Shown here piece after piece: positions 1 to 8,523 of a DNA stretch of 64,000 nt. The notes below the pieces were generated by a model. It did no database searches, was not told the DNA's origin, and saw only the letters and a list, made by a program, of their open reading frames with translations. The DNA is from Fredinandcohnia humi. GTDB lineage: Bacteria > Bacillota > Bacilli > Bacillales > Bacillaceae_L. How positions within the stretch are numbered: the first letter of the stretch is position 1; every line of letters starts with the position of its first letter. The position numbers were made by a program, and so were the translations under genes. The stretch spans positions 7,340 through 71,339 of the forward strand of contig NZ_LMBW01000005.1 of assembly GCF_001439915.1 (NCBI RefSeq), in the 5' to 3' direction.

Positions 1-70
1 CACTTATCCTTCTTTGCTCCCTCGAAGTCTTGAAGTGGGGGTCTTACTGCCCGTTAATGCGGGATAAATT
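1..70. mobile_element. Possible right end of an IS200/IS605-type element
   Basis: The stretch has a CTCCC...GGGGG pairing around tcGAAGTcttGAAGT (about 19-42) followed by a CCCGttaatGCGGG hairpin at about 51-64. The pattern recalls the structured 3' ends of TnpB-type elements in Bacillus. No transposase is visible because the window starts here, so this is resemblance only. It could equally be the leader or tail of an unrelated gene to the left. Confidence 0.3.
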
Positions 71-102
71 CTATTATACGAAATGATGCTTCTAAAAATA
101 AG

Positions 103-141
103 GCTTTTATGTTCAGCCTCCTTGGGACAACATAAAAAAGC
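103..141. terminator. Hairpin, probably a terminator
   Basis: GCTTTTATGTT pairs with AACATAAAAAAGC across a 15-base loop. It lies upstream of the permease gene and probably ends a transcript coming from the left edge. The A/T-rich arms would work in either direction. Confidence 0.45.
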
Positions 142-302
142 ATGATCTGCACTCAGTTTAGAGTTCAATACTTACCGAACTTGCGGTTTCCTATTCATTA
201 TTAATTTTCGACAAAAATATTGGTAATTCGACAAATACAGTTGACCTTTCATTCATAAACATATAGAATTTTTACATATTTTCAAAAAAATGAGGGTTCA
301 GT

Positions 303-1694
303 ATGAAAGATGTTTTATTCAGGAAAAAAAATCTCGGAGAATTACTGAAAAATAAGGGAAATATCCAGCTGCCGCAAACATTAGGTGCCTTTGACTTAAT
401 GCTGCTAGGAGTAGGTGCCATTGTCGGAACAGGAATATTCATTCTTCCTGGGACAGTAGCTGCGGGACACGCTGGACCAGCTATCATTTTTTCCTTTATT
501 ATAGCTGCCATTGTCTGTGCATTCGCTGCCATGTGTTATTCAGAGTTTTCTTCGGCTATACCAGTAACGGGTAGTGCCTATACGTATGTATATATTGTCT
601 TTGGAGAATTGGTTGCTTGGTTAGTTGGATGGGCCTTACTGTTAGAATATGGCTTAGCCGTTGCAGCGGTTGCAACTGGTTGGTCTGCTTATTTAAGTGC
701 CTTGTTAGAGGGTTTTAGTATTACCATTCCAAAGGCGATCTCTGGTCCCTTTAATCCAGCAGATGGAACCTATGTAAATGTTCCCGCGATTGCCATTATA
801 GTAGCCACAGCATTTTTATTAACGCGTGGATTAAGAGAATCCACAAAGGTAAATATGATCATGGTATTTATAAAAATTGGCGTTATTCTTTTATTTATTG
901 GAGTAGGTATTTTTTATGTCCAGCCTGCTAATTGGCAGCCCTTTATGCCCTTCGGAATGAATGGTGTTATAAGTGGGGCAGCCCTTGTTTTCTTTGCTTA
1001 TCTTGGGTTTGATGCTGTTTCATCAGCTGCCGAAGAGGTAAAGAATCCACAACGTAATATGCCTATCGGAATTATTGGATCCTTATTTATTTGTACCATA
1101 CTTTACGTAACTGTTTCGCTAGTTTTAACTGGATTGGCTTCATACACAAAGCTAAATGTAAGTGATCCCGTTAGCTTCGTGATGCAGATGGTACATCAAG
1201 ATTGGGTGGCTGGCGTTATTTCACTGGGTGCTGTTGTTGGGATGATGACCGTTATACTCGTCATGACATATGGCGGAACTAGACTTCTTTACGCATTTGG
1301 CCGTGACGGTTTACTTCCGAAAAGTATGTATGAGCTTAGCAAAAAGTATAAAACACCCGTTAAAAATACATGGCTGTTTGCAGCACTTGTGGCCTTTTCT
1401 GCCGGCTTCATTCCATTATCGAAGCTGGCAGAACTAGTAAACATGGGAACATTACTTGCATTTACAATCGTTTCAATCGGAGTTATTTATTTAAGAAAAA
1501 ACAAGAGTATACCATCTAGTGGTTTTAAGGTACCATTCTTTCCGGTCATACCGATTTGCTCCTTCGTATTATGTTTATTTTTAATGACGCAGCTTTCCGT
1601 CTTCACATGGATTGCAAGCGCGGTTTGGTTTGTATTCGGATTACTTTTCTATTTTGCTTATGGTAAAAATCATAGCGTAATGAATGAAAAATAA
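303..1694 (+). CDS. APC-family amino acid permease (YfnA/CAT-like)
   Basis: A 463-residue integral membrane protein with about 12 hydrophobic segments. The N-terminal region GVGAIVGTGIFILPG (about 37-51) is the substrate-binding glycine-rich unwound helix of APC-superfamily carriers, and YLGFDAVSSAAEEVKNPQRN (about 233-252) is the conserved helix 6/loop region of the cationic amino acid transporter group. It should import an amino acid by proton symport. The ATG follows a GAGGG element. It stands alone on the plus strand, and the repeat-rich region behind it may act as its transcript end. The substrate cannot be read from sequence; YfnA-type proteins carry threonine or branched-chain amino acids. 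Confidence 0.88.
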   Translation: MKDVLFRKKNLGELLKNKGNIQLPQTLGAFDLMLLGVGAIVGTGIFILPGTVAAGHAGPAIIFSFIIAAIVCAFAAMCYSEFSSAIPVTGSAYTYVYIVFGELVAWLVGWALLLEYGLAVAAVATGWSAYLSALLEGFSITIPKAISGPFNPADGTYVNVPAIAIIVATAFLLTRGLRESTKVNMIMVFIKIGVILLFIGVGIFYVQPANWQPFMPFGMNGVISGAALVFFAYLGFDAVSSAAEEVKNPQRNMPIGIIGSLFICTILYVTVSLVLTGLASYTKLNVSDPVSFVMQMVHQDWVAGVISLGAVVGMMTVILVMTYGGTRLLYAFGRDGLLPKSMYELSKKYKTPVKNTWLFAALVAFSAGFIPLSKLAELVNMGTLLAFTIVSIGVIYLRKNKSIPSSGFKVPFFPVIPICSFVLCLFLMTQLSVFTWIASAVWFVFGLLFYFAYGKNHSVMNEK

Positions 1695-1732
1695 AGGCTG
1701 TTTTCGTAAACTTTGTTGTTTCTTTATCGTTG

Positions 1733-1851
1733 ATTTCCGCTTCAGGTGGACGCTTTCCGCGGGCGTGGCTTGAGCCTTCTCGTCCCTAACGCTTCTGCGG
1801 GGTCTCAAGTCTCACGCTTTTCCCGTAGGAGTCACCACCTTACGCTCCTAG
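1733..1851. repeat. Bacillaceae dispersed repeat (TTTCCGC...CTTACGCTCC type)
   Basis: The segment reads tttccgcttcaggtggacg, then gcgggcgtggcttgagcc, then ctgcggggtctcaag, and ends caccttacgctcc. This is the recognisable GC-rich intergenic repeat found in many Bacillus-group genomes, usually close to transcript ends. Only one copy is in the window. It is much richer in GC than its surroundings. Confidence 0.6.
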
Positions 1852-1852
1852 A

Positions 1853-1912
1853 AAAAGGTGCCTGACCCCAAGCGCATTAACGCTTTTATTTACTGGGGGT
1901 CAGGCACCTGTA
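1853..1912. repeat. Palindromic repeat family R, copy 1
   Basis: AGGTGCCTGACCCC (1856-1869) and GGGGTCAGGCACCT (1896-1909) form a perfect 14-bp inverted repeat around a loop containing aagcgcattaacgc. Related copies lie at 50269, 50404, 54978, 57786, 58767 (half) and 58859. Here it follows the permease and may act as a terminator. Confidence 0.85.
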
Positions 1913-2017
1913 CTAAGAAGATATAAAGCGCTTGAGAGCAAATTATGATCAAAAGTCAAACCTTATGAACGATGCTCAAACCGCTTAATAACAAATGGAA
2001 TTGTATCTCCAACAAAG

Positions 2018-2058
2018 ACAACAAGTCATGAGGTTTCCTATCCGCATGACTTGTTATT
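2018..2058 (-). terminator. Terminator of the creatininase-family gene
   Basis: AACAAGTCATG (2020-2030) and CATGACTTGTT (2045-2055) make a perfect 11-bp stem a few bases beyond the stop of the minus-strand gene. The minus-strand sequence after it is T-rich. Confidence 0.75.
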
Positions 2059-2061
2059 TGT

Positions 2062-2916
2062 CTATTTAGAGTATCCACTTGGCAAATGTGACCCGTATTT
2101 AGGAAGAATGGTTTCCTTGGTAAAAACATCCGCTTGTCGAAGTGTTTCTACAATTGACGGCATATCCAAAGCCTTTACAAGTTCATTAATCGCTCGGACA
2201 CCCGCATTTGCATGCGCTTCTCTTTCTTCAGGTGTTTTCAAAAGTGGTGTTGCCATATGATCAGATGGTTCATAGAAGTACGAACCCACTGCCCCGGATT
2301 GATATGCGTATTTTCCTAATCCATTACCTGGATTCTTACTCATCCCTGCTAGCATATGTTGCACATCATAGGTAACAGAATGGGATTCAGGTACATTCAG
2401 TGGAACATCTTCCAATCTACTTAAAACTTTATATGCACCAATGGTCATATCATGAAATGCATCCATCAAATTGAAATTAGCTGCCTCAGCTGCTTTTAAT
2501 ACATCCATATACAAGGCTGGCACCTTTGTTTCATCAAAGAAATCACGAACCATGCCGCTTACTGTCATATGGGCTGGACCATGGCTGGTAATATAAACTT
2601 GTCGTCTAAAGCCTTGATTTAGTAATGACTTTGCTATTTTATCTAAATAGGCCATTCCGTCTCTAACACTCATTTGAATTGTTCCGCGGGCGATAATCGT
2701 CCCGCCTGCGAAGAAATAGGGTAAATTGTGCAAAACTAGCCCATCTGATTCTTCAGCCATTTTTAAAGCAATCGCCTCAGCTAAAACAGTTTCAGAGTCC
2801 AGCGGTAAAGCCCCATGAGTTTCCGTAACCCCAACTGGCACAAAGATAAGATCATTTCGATCCAAGTATTCTTCTACTTCCCCATTTGTCAATTTTGAAA
2901 GGAATCTAGTACGCAT
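2062..2916 (-). CDS. Creatininase-family amidohydrolase
   Basis: A 284-residue protein with the family N-terminal signature PVGVTETHGALPLDSET (about 27-43), where Glu and His belong to the dinuclear metal site, and the SHGPAH stretch (about 110-115). Family members are Zn/Mn enzymes that open cyclic amides such as creatinine or act on related C-N bonds in cofactor pathways. The ATG follows GGAGGA. The gene lies 47 bp behind a GPH-family transporter and probably shares its transcript, so the transporter may deliver its substrate. The true substrate is unknown; creatinine is only one possibility. Confidence 0.8.
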   Translation of the reverse strand: MRTRFLSKLTNGEVEEYLDRNDLIFVPVGVTETHGALPLDSETVLAEAIALKMAEESDGLVLHNLPYFFAGGTIIARGTIQMSVRDGMAYLDKIAKSLLNQGFRRQVYITSHGPAHMTVSGMVRDFFDETKVPALYMDVLKAAEAANFNLMDAFHDMTIGAYKVLSRLEDVPLNVPESHSVTYDVQHMLAGMSKNPGNGLGKYAYQSGAVGSYFYEPSDHMATPLLKTPEEREAHANAGVRAINELVKALDMPSIVETLRQADVFTKETILPKYGSHLPSGYSK

Positions 2917-2963
2917 ATGCTCATCTTCCTCCTATAATATAGAATTCCTATAAAGGGATTTCC

Positions 2964-4331
2964 CTATAAAGACGTTCTTCTCTCTTTTAATATTGCATAC
3001 ATTTCATTTGTTCTCTTTGAATTTAGGTTATAGATTAAACCGACTCCGATTAAAATGATAATGAACGCTGCGATCGGCATACCAGTGTACATTTTTAATA
3101 TTCCTTGTGCTACTTCAGGTGATTGAGATTTTGCTCCAGAAACGAAACCAACCCAGCCTAAAGCGTAACTTCCGATCGCAGCACCTAATCCCATCCCTAC
3201 TTTACGTGCAAAGGAATATAAGGAATAAATTGTTCCTTCATAATGTTTCCCCGTTTGTAGTTCTGCATAGTCTATACAATCTGTTACAAGGGCCCAAACA
3301 ACCATTATGAAGACAGATGAACCAATTGTAGCAAGGTTATATAGAACCATGAACACGTATACGTTTTCAATTGTAACTAATGTAATTAATAGTGTTGCAA
3401 TTAAACTGAAGATTGCTGTCGCAATAACTAAATTTCTTTTATTAAACTTTTCAACCAACTTAGGAACAATTGTGAATAACACAAGTGTAATTCCAATGTT
3501 TATGAAAGAATTTATAGCAAATGCACCCGGCATATGATAACGTTCTGCAAAGACGATTGGAGCTAATTGGTTTACACCATTTATGATAAGAAGTGAGCCA
3601 ATAGATGCAACCATCATGCCGATTAACGGTCTATTGTTCATCGCTGCTTTAAATGCTTCCTTAAAACGATAATCGGTGTTTTTTCCAGCACCCTTTTCAT
3701 CACGAATACGCTCCGTAGTTAATCTTACGAGTCCTGTATAAGCTAATACTGATAAAATACTAAACACAATTGAGATTTGGAAAAAAGCTGATGGAACTAT
3801 AGTGCCAGCTTTATCATAGATAAACATTGGAACGAAAGATAGGAATCCAAGTCCAACAACCATACCGCCAATAGCGCGAGCACGAGACAACTTTGTGCGT
3901 TCTACAGGATCATTTGTAATCACGGATGCAAGTGATCCATAAGGGATAGAATCAGCTGTATAAGCAACACAGAAGAATAAATAAACGAACACTACCCAAA
4001 TATGAATGGCTGTCGTTCCCCAACTAGATACATCGGCAAAAGCTAATAAACAAGCTGCTGCTAATATCCATTTCGAAATATTAATATAAGGTAAGAACTT
4101 ATTTCCAGATTTCCCTAATTTCCAACGATCTGGAAGAGTTCCCATAATCACATTACAAATAGCATCAAAGACTTTACCTATTAAAAACATATTCCCCATG
4201 AAGTAAGGGCTTACACCTAATACATACGTACAAAAGATTAAGAAAAAACCGCCTATATATAAGTTAACGAAACTTCCTCCAATGTCTCCAAGTGCATAAC
4301 CAATTTGGTCTCTTACTCCAAACTTTTTCAT
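2964..4331 (-). CDS. GPH-family (MelB-like) cation symporter
   Basis: A 455-residue MFS-fold protein with about 12 membrane segments. The start FGVRDQIGYALGDIGGS is typical of glycoside-pentoside-hexuronide:cation symporters, as is the D-R pair in GTLPDRWKLGKSG after helix 2. I chose the ATG at 4331 because AAAAGGGGAGAGG lies just before it. A TTG 36 bases upstream would place the ribosome binding site inside the gene. It is followed by the creatininase gene and preceded by an AraC regulator. The transported compound is probably a sugar-like or amide compound used by the neighbour, which is inference. Confidence 0.85.
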   Translation of the reverse strand: MKKFGVRDQIGYALGDIGGSFVNLYIGGFFLIFCTYVLGVSPYFMGNMFLIGKVFDAICNVIMGTLPDRWKLGKSGNKFLPYINISKWILAAACLLAFADVSSWGTTAIHIWVVFVYLFFCVAYTADSIPYGSLASVITNDPVERTKLSRARAIGGMVVGLGFLSFVPMFIYDKAGTIVPSAFFQISIVFSILSVLAYTGLVRLTTERIRDEKGAGKNTDYRFKEAFKAAMNNRPLIGMMVASIGSLLIINGVNQLAPIVFAERYHMPGAFAINSFINIGITLVLFTIVPKLVEKFNKRNLVIATAIFSLIATLLITLVTIENVYVFMVLYNLATIGSSVFIMVVWALVTDCIDYAELQTGKHYEGTIYSLYSFARKVGMGLGAAIGSYALGWVGFVSGAKSQSPEVAQGILKMYTGMPIAAFIIILIGVGLIYNLNSKRTNEMYAILKERRTSL

Positions 4332-4390
4332 GAATGCCTCTCCCCTTTTTAACCGTTTACAATTCAATTAAAAATTAATATTTTCCGTTT

Positions 4391-4411
4391 TAGTTGTAAA
4401 CGCTTCAACTA
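4391..4411. promoter_or_regulatory. LacI/cre-like operator upstream of the GPH transporter
   Basis: TAGTTG-TAAACGCTT-CAACTA is a 6-bp inverted repeat around a core differing by one base from the Bacillus catabolite-responsive element. A second half-site, AACCGTTTACAA, lies at 4351-4362 in the leader. This fits CcpA-type repression; a local regulator is also possible. Confidence 0.5.
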
Positions 4412-4453
4412 AAACTTAATGTAAGTATACATCCAATACCAAAAAGTCTTTTG

Positions 4454-4556
4454 CACTACAATTGCATGTTTTTATAGTATAATTGCAGGAATTTTTATGA
4501 AAAAACCGGCGTAGAGTCACTAGTTATTCATCATCCTTTTACACTATAATTGCATG
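4454..4556. promoter_or_regulatory. Three direct repeats, candidate AraC-type regulator sites
   Basis: CACTACAATTGCATG (4454-4468), TAGTATAATTGCAGG (4475-4489) and CACTATAATTGCATG (4542-4556) share ACTAyAATTGCA. The first two are exactly 21 bp apart, two helical turns, the usual arrangement for an AraC-family dimer. They lie between the AraC gene and the transporter it probably controls. Confidence 0.5.
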
Positions 4557-4565
4557 AAATAAGAA

Positions 4566-4606
4566 AAAAGCTTTTAATCATATTTTTCATTTGATTAAAA
4601 GCTTCA
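4566..4606 (-). terminator. Terminator of the AraC-family gene
   Basis: AAGCTTTTAATCA (4568-4580) pairs perfectly with TGATTAAAAGCTT (4592-4604). The stem overlaps the stop codon of the minus-strand regulator, and the strand continues into a run of T. Confidence 0.75.
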
Positions 4607-5356
4607 CTTGCTATTATTTCGTGTATATTCTTTTGGGGTTACGCCTTCTGCCTCTTTAAAAACACGAGAAAAGTATTGCTGATTTTTAAATCCTACAATA
4701 AAGGTGATTTCGATTAATGAAAGATTAGAATTGATTAATAAGTCCTTTGCTTCCTCAATCCTTATCAAATTTCGAAAATGACTGATTGTCATTCCTTTTT
4801 CCTTTTTGAACGTACGCATTAAGTGGGAATGATGTACATGCAGCTTTTTTGATATTTCTTCAATAGATATATCCTCTGAAAAGTTCATCTTAATAAAATG
4901 CTCAACTTTCTCTGCGATTGTTGCTTTTTCAAGTTCGATTAGACGAATAGTAGGATCTGAGTACTCCTCCAACATTCTTTTATGAATCTCTTCCAGCTCC
5001 GGGATTGACTTGGCGTTCTCAACCATAATTGCGTATTTTTCAGACAAAAAATGGGATTGCCATGAACTTAGGCCACCTTTTTCAGCAGAATAGCTGTACA
5101 GCGTATTATGCGATAACAATATGTTTTTATAAGCACGTAATTGATTCCTTGGAATTCTTTTCATAATATCAAAAGTATCTTGTTTTAGAAACTCATTAAA
5201 TTCATTGACATATTGGGCAATATATTTCTGTTCCCCTTTTCGAATGTATTGTAATAACTCTTCCCGGTATTTATGTCCTAATTCGATTGATTCATGCTTT
5301 GTTTGATTTTTATTGATTACACTTGTTATTTGAATTTTCGGACCATCCATATTCAT
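4604..5356 (-). CDS. AraC-family transcriptional regulator
   Basis: A 250-residue protein with the double helix-turn-helix of the AraC family in its last 95 residues. ISIEEISKKLHVHHSHLMRTF is the first HTH and LIEITFIVGFKNQQYFSRVF the second, followed by GVTPKEY. The first 150 residues are helical, without a cupin pattern, and are probably a sensing or dimerisation domain. The ATG follows GAGG at suitable spacing. The gene reads in the same direction as the transporter and creatininase genes behind it, separated by a terminator and direct repeats that may be its sites. It is the likely local activator of that pair. Confidence 0.85.
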   Translation of the reverse strand: MNMDGPKIQITSVINKNQTKHESIELGHKYREELLQYIRKGEQKYIAQYVNEFNEFLKQDTFDIMKRIPRNQLRAYKNILLSHNTLYSYSAEKGGLSSWQSHFLSEKYAIMVENAKSIPELEEIHKRMLEEYSDPTIRLIELEKATIAEKVEHFIKMNFSEDISIEEISKKLHVHHSHLMRTFKKEKGMTISHFRNLIRIEEAKDLLINSNLSLIEITFIVGFKNQQYFSRVFKEAEGVTPKEYTRNNSK

Positions 5357-5560
5357 TTTCCATTACCTCATCCTAAATTTTGTCCATCTTTTCTAAAAAT
5401 ATCACGTGTTTTCATGCTGCCAGGCAGTACGCCCACTGCTCCTTGAGGAGATGGTTTAGATTATTCTATATCAACTGCTTTCTATTATACTCATTCCAAC
5501 CACCCTACCGCTATACAACTTCCCATACACGTATGGAGAAATGTTATATCAATATAAAAG

Positions 5561-5607
5561 AAAAGAGGTTGATTCTCTACATATATAGTAGGGAATCAAC
5601 CTCTTTT
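5561..5607 (-). terminator. Strong hairpin terminator
   Basis: AAAAGAGGTTGATTC (5561-5575) and GAATCAACCTCTTTT (5593-5607) form a perfect 15-bp stem. On the minus strand it lies about 100 bases beyond the stop of the 38-residue gene and is followed by T-rich sequence. Apart from this hairpin, 5357-5704 shows no supportable gene. Confidence 0.75.
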
Positions 5608-5704
5608 CTCTTTAATGAGACTTTTTAGATTTCTTGGAGGGGATATATTAAACACTCATTAGTAGTAAAATTTCTAACATTTAGCAAAAGAAAAATGACA
5701 ACCA

Positions 5705-5821
5705 TTAATAGAAACCACGGCGAAAACGAAAACCAGGACCACGACGACGAAAACGAAAGCGGGGGCCAAAAACGGGACCTCGACGGAAACCAAAACGAGG
5801 ACCACCTATGAAGAATGGCAT
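5705..5821 (-). CDS. 38-residue Arg/Phe/Gly/Pro-rich small protein
   Basis: A short gene read from ATG at 5821 to TAA at 5705. AAAGGAGGAATTTTTTT precedes the ATG and is among the best Shine-Dalgarno sequences in the window, the main reason to call it real. The product has 11 Arg, 10 Phe, 8 Gly and 5 Pro in 38 residues and no acidic residue. It consists of near-repeats such as GPRFGFRRGPVFGPRFRFRR. A strong terminator follows. Composition suggests a basic nucleic-acid-binding, coat-associated or condensate-forming peptide, but I do not recognise a family. It stands alone between an AraC gene and a nucleotidyltransferase. Confidence 0.7.
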   Translation of the reverse strand: MPFFIGGPRFGFRRGPVFGPRFRFRRRGPGFRFRRGFY

Positions 5822-5975
5822 AAAAAAATTCCTCCTTTATTGAGTGATAATATAGGTTATGCCACTAAGGTCCTCGGGGATAGGGACAAAGATGGAGAAA
5901 TCTAAATATCATGTAAAATTATAATGAGCATGAGTATTTACATGACTATCGCTTCGTACAGATGTGATTTTTTAT

Positions 5976-6683
5976 CTACAAAAAGAATCCTTTATAACCA
6001 ACAAACAATTCTCCACCATAATTGTCAAGTGTAGATTGAATGAATGAAATTAGTTCTGTTTTATCATTTGTATCCATGTATGTTTTTGTATATTTAACTA
6101 GATTTTCACACAAATCTTTATCATATGATTTAAAGTTTCTAACAACCCACTTTCCTTCACCAACCCAATTGCCATCTGCCCTTAAAATCAGTTCAGTTAA
6201 CGTATTTATTAACTTATTTAAAATAAATAAACTTTCTTCAAAGTCTTCCGAACTTCTAAAGTCTGACAAAAAATCTGTAATTTGATACCTTGCTTCATTT
6301 ATTTTACCCTCATCCCAAAGTTGCGGACCCTGTTCATAAAGTATTTTTGCCTCTCTTTGGACTTCCTTTCCATTCCCTTTTTTATCTTCTATAAGTAGAC
6401 CTTCAGCACACATCTTAATAATGGTGGGCATCCCTCTATATCTAGCTGTTTGAAATTCAAACTCTAGAGAAAAAGGCGTATAAATAAATGCTTCTATTTT
6501 CCACCCAAGAAAGTGATAACATTCAAGTCTTGGTGTTTCTGTTTCATCAATAATAACTAAGTCAATATCCGATTCTGCTGTTAAATTTCCAGAAACAGCA
6601 CTTCCACCTACCCAGACAATATCTGATTCAGGATAGTGGGAAACGATAAACTGTTGAGCAATTCGCTTGATCGAGTCTCTCAT
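5976..6683 (-). CDS. Nucleotidyltransferase-domain protein
   Basis: A 235-residue protein with the polymerase-beta-type nucleotidyltransferase motif GGSAVSGNLTAESDIDLVII (about 25-44), containing the G-S and D-x-D metal-binding residues. The C-terminal half is helical and lacks a recognisable partner domain. I chose the ATG at 6683 because GGGAGG precedes it; a GTG 30 bases upstream is less likely. Related free-standing proteins modify small molecules such as aminoglycosides, or act as MNT-type antitoxins. There is no HEPN gene beside it, so the role is open. Confidence 0.75.
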   Translation of the reverse strand: MRDSIKRIAQQFIVSHYPESDIVWVGGSAVSGNLTAESDIDLVIIDETETPRLECYHFLGWKIEAFIYTPFSLEFEFQTARYRGMPTIIKMCAEGLLIEDKKGNGKEVQREAKILYEQGPQLWDEGKINEARYQITDFLSDFRSSEDFEESLFILNKLINTLTELILRADGNWVGEGKWVVRNFKSYDKDLCENLVKYTKTYMDTNDKTELISFIQSTLDNYGGELFVGYKGFFL

Positions 6684-6865
6684 ATAAAACACCTCCCATA
6701 CCAGGATATTCACCTACATGATTAGTGTTCACATTTATTGCATTCTAAAAATGTAAGGTCTTGCGGCCGGTTTATGGAGTGTCTTAGACATAAAAAAATC
6801 ACTTGCCAATCACTCCCAATAACTATAAGTCGTCGTTGGATCAACAGTGTTCTCAGAGGGGCTTA

Positions 6866-6990
6866 GAATATAAGACTTATCACAATAATTTATGGTACCA
6901 ATGGAATTTAAAGAAGATGACTCCTGTTGATTACAGAAATCATCTTCTCCAAGTTGCATTTCCTTTTTTAACGTCCATTACAGAGGGTAG
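6866..6990 (+). pseudogene. Remnant of an IS3-family (IS150-type) transposase C-terminus
   Basis: The frame contains NNLWYQWNLKKMTPVDYRNH, the characteristic end of IS3-family OrfB transposases (YYNNxRxQxxLKxMTPVxYR). Nothing of the DDE core is seen upstream. The frame runs on past the normal end into unrelated sequence, including a dispersed repeat. The aacgtccattacagagggta stretch after it may be the old terminal inverted repeat. This is a scar of an insertion, not a functional element. Confidence 0.6.
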
Positions 6991-7036
6991 ATTTAAAAAA
7001 GGGTTAGTTGCCTTCTTTTATAATGAGTTGCGAGAC

Positions 7037-7092
7037 GAACTCAACGTGTCCGGAGTGTATGTGGCAACACAAAGGGATGTTGGTGAGTTCTC
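7037..7092. repeat. Dispersed repeat family A, copy 1
   Basis: Contains gtCCGGAGTGTATGTGGCAACAC, flanked by GAACTCAAC (7037-7045) and GTTGGTGAGTTC, so the unit is an imperfect palindrome. Related copies are at about 24141, 61099 and 63954, with a left-arm fragment at 7291. It lies just behind the IS3 scar. Confidence 0.7.
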
Positions 7093-7180
7093 CATTCATA
7101 TTTATAAGGACCCTTTCCTTTTATTTATAAATTTTTGTTCTCATAATCCATGTATAAGAACTTTTTTATTTATATTAAAT

Positions 7181-7230
7181 AAGACCCTGAATTCGCAGAA
7201 GAGTTTTTTTAACGAATTCAGGGTCTTTTT
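7181..7230 (+). terminator. Hairpin terminator
   Basis: AAGACCCTGAATTCG (7181-7195) and CGAATTCAGGGTCTT (7213-7227) form a perfect 15-bp stem followed by TTT. No intact gene ends at it, so it may have belonged to a gene destroyed by the insertion events at 6.8-7.1 kb. Confidence 0.7.
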
Positions 7231-7290
7231 GACTTTTAATTATTGGACTATGATTTCATCAATTCGATACAGCATATACTTGACTTAAAA

Positions 7291-7345
7291 AGTAATCACA
7301 AACTATTTCAACACCAATCTCGCGATCCCTTCAACGTGACTTGAG
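7291..7345. repeat. Dispersed repeat family A, left-arm fragment
   Basis: acaaactatttcaacaccaa and ccttcaacgtgac match the left arm of the fuller copy at 61099-61174 (gactatttcaacaccaactt, cgcttcaacatgtg). The conserved centre is missing. The remainder of 7231-7635 shows no gene. Confidence 0.5.
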
Positions 7346-7635
7346 TAGTAATCGCAGAAATATTGACGCAGTAATATTTTCCAAGTTATGGAATATCGTG
7401 CAGGTAATCAAAATTATGGGTTAAAAATCGAAAAGCGAATATTTAAGAAATAAAAAAACCTTAGTACTAAGTTAACTAATATCGAAGAATTATAGTTAAA
7501 GTTAGGTAAATAAAATCATTTAAAGCTATATCTATAACAAGTGCTAAAATCAAAAAAATAATGTAAATCCTTCCCTTGGATTAAGTCACTAAAAAGATTC
7601 GATAAAAAATCCAATAGAATTCTAGGTAGGGTAGT

Positions 7636-8502
7636 TCAATTCACCTTTTTATACAATTTTTGTTTTGTGCTAATATCTTCGTAAAAATCATCTTTGTCCG
7701 TATAATAAATCGTTTCCTTATCACCAAGACCTAGAATGCCAAACATCGCTAAGCTTTCATAAAACAAATTATGTACTCTCTTTTGCAATTCTTTATTAAA
7801 ATAGATGAGGACGTTTCTACACAAAATCACATGAAATTCATTGAACGATTGGTCTGTAACAAGATTATGCTGCGCAAATACAACGTTTTTGGATAAATGG
7901 GAATGGAACTTTACGCCATTTTCTGTAACCGTATAATAGTCAGAAAAGGCGTTATGTCCCCCAGATTGCAAGTAATTCTTCGTATATTTTTTCATGTTCT
8001 CTAATGGGTATCTCCCAGATTTCGCAACTTTCAATACATCCGCATTGATATCAGTTGCATAAATCTTCGTCTTCTCATAAAGCCCCTCTTCAAGAAGCAA
8101 GATTGCCATCGAATAAACCTCTTCACCTGTTGAACAACCTGCATGCCAGATTCGAATCGATGGATAGGTCCGCAGCAAGGGAACTACTTTTTCCCGAAAA
8201 TCCAAAAAGAATAAAGGATCCCGAAACATTTCTGTTACGTTGATTGAGAAATCGGCGATTAATCTTCGTAAACAAGCTGGGTCATGTAAAATTTTCTCAA
8301 GCAGCCCCGTTATACTCGGTAGTTTTTCCGCCTCAACACGATGTAGAATTCTTCTTCTTATCGAATTATAAGCATAGCTTCGAAAATCATAGCCACACCA
8401 TTTATAAAGACCTTGCAACAATATTTCAATTTCGAGTTTTTCAAGATCTGAGCTGTCTCTTGTTTCGTTTTTATTCGTTTCGTTATCATTTTGAGTTTTC
8501 AT
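7636..8502 (-). CDS. CheR-type methyltransferase (possible RsbM-like)
   Basis: A 288-residue SAM-dependent protein-glutamate O-methyltransferase. The helical N-terminal domain (about 20-90) precedes the catalytic domain, which shows IRIWHAGCSTGEEVYSMAIL (SAM-binding loop, about 136-155) and the FHVILCRNVLIYF motif. It lies 21 bp behind a hybrid histidine kinase and is the last gene of the downstream signalling unit. In the B. cereus group a CheR-type enzyme, RsbM, methylates the hybrid kinase RsbK and tunes the general stress response. The gene pairing here suggests the same kind of control. No CheB, CheA or MCP gene is in the window, so classical chemotaxis is less likely. Confidence 0.85.
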   Translation of the reverse strand: MKTQNDNETNKNETRDSSDLEKLEIEILLQGLYKWCGYDFRSYAYNSIRRRILHRVEAEKLPSITGLLEKILHDPACLRRLIADFSINVTEMFRDPLFFLDFREKVVPLLRTYPSIRIWHAGCSTGEEVYSMAILLLEEGLYEKTKIYATDINADVLKVAKSGRYPLENMKKYTKNYLQSGGHNAFSDYYTVTENGVKFHSHLSKNVVFAQHNLVTDQSFNEFHVILCRNVLIYFNKELQKRVHNLFYESLAMFGILGLGDKETIYYTDKDDFYEDISTKQKLYKKVN

Positions 8503-8523
8503 GGTTATAGGGGTCCCTTTCTG

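Noticed and set aside
1853-1912. Insertion-sequence ends
   Set aside because: The palindromes enclose only a short loop, with no transposase or target duplication; they fit a REP-like or terminator repeat better.
2051-2260. Plus-strand frame over the creatininase gene
   Set aside because: Shadow frame within a well-supported gene on the other strand. The same reasoning applies to many frames opposite the kinases and metabolic genes.
5380-5628. 82-codon plus-strand frame
   Set aside because: It spans the 15-bp terminator hairpin and has no ribosome binding site.
6803-7288. 161-codon frame as an intact gene
   Set aside because: It is a mosaic of an IS3 transposase tail, repeat A and terminator sequence; only the tail is meaningful.
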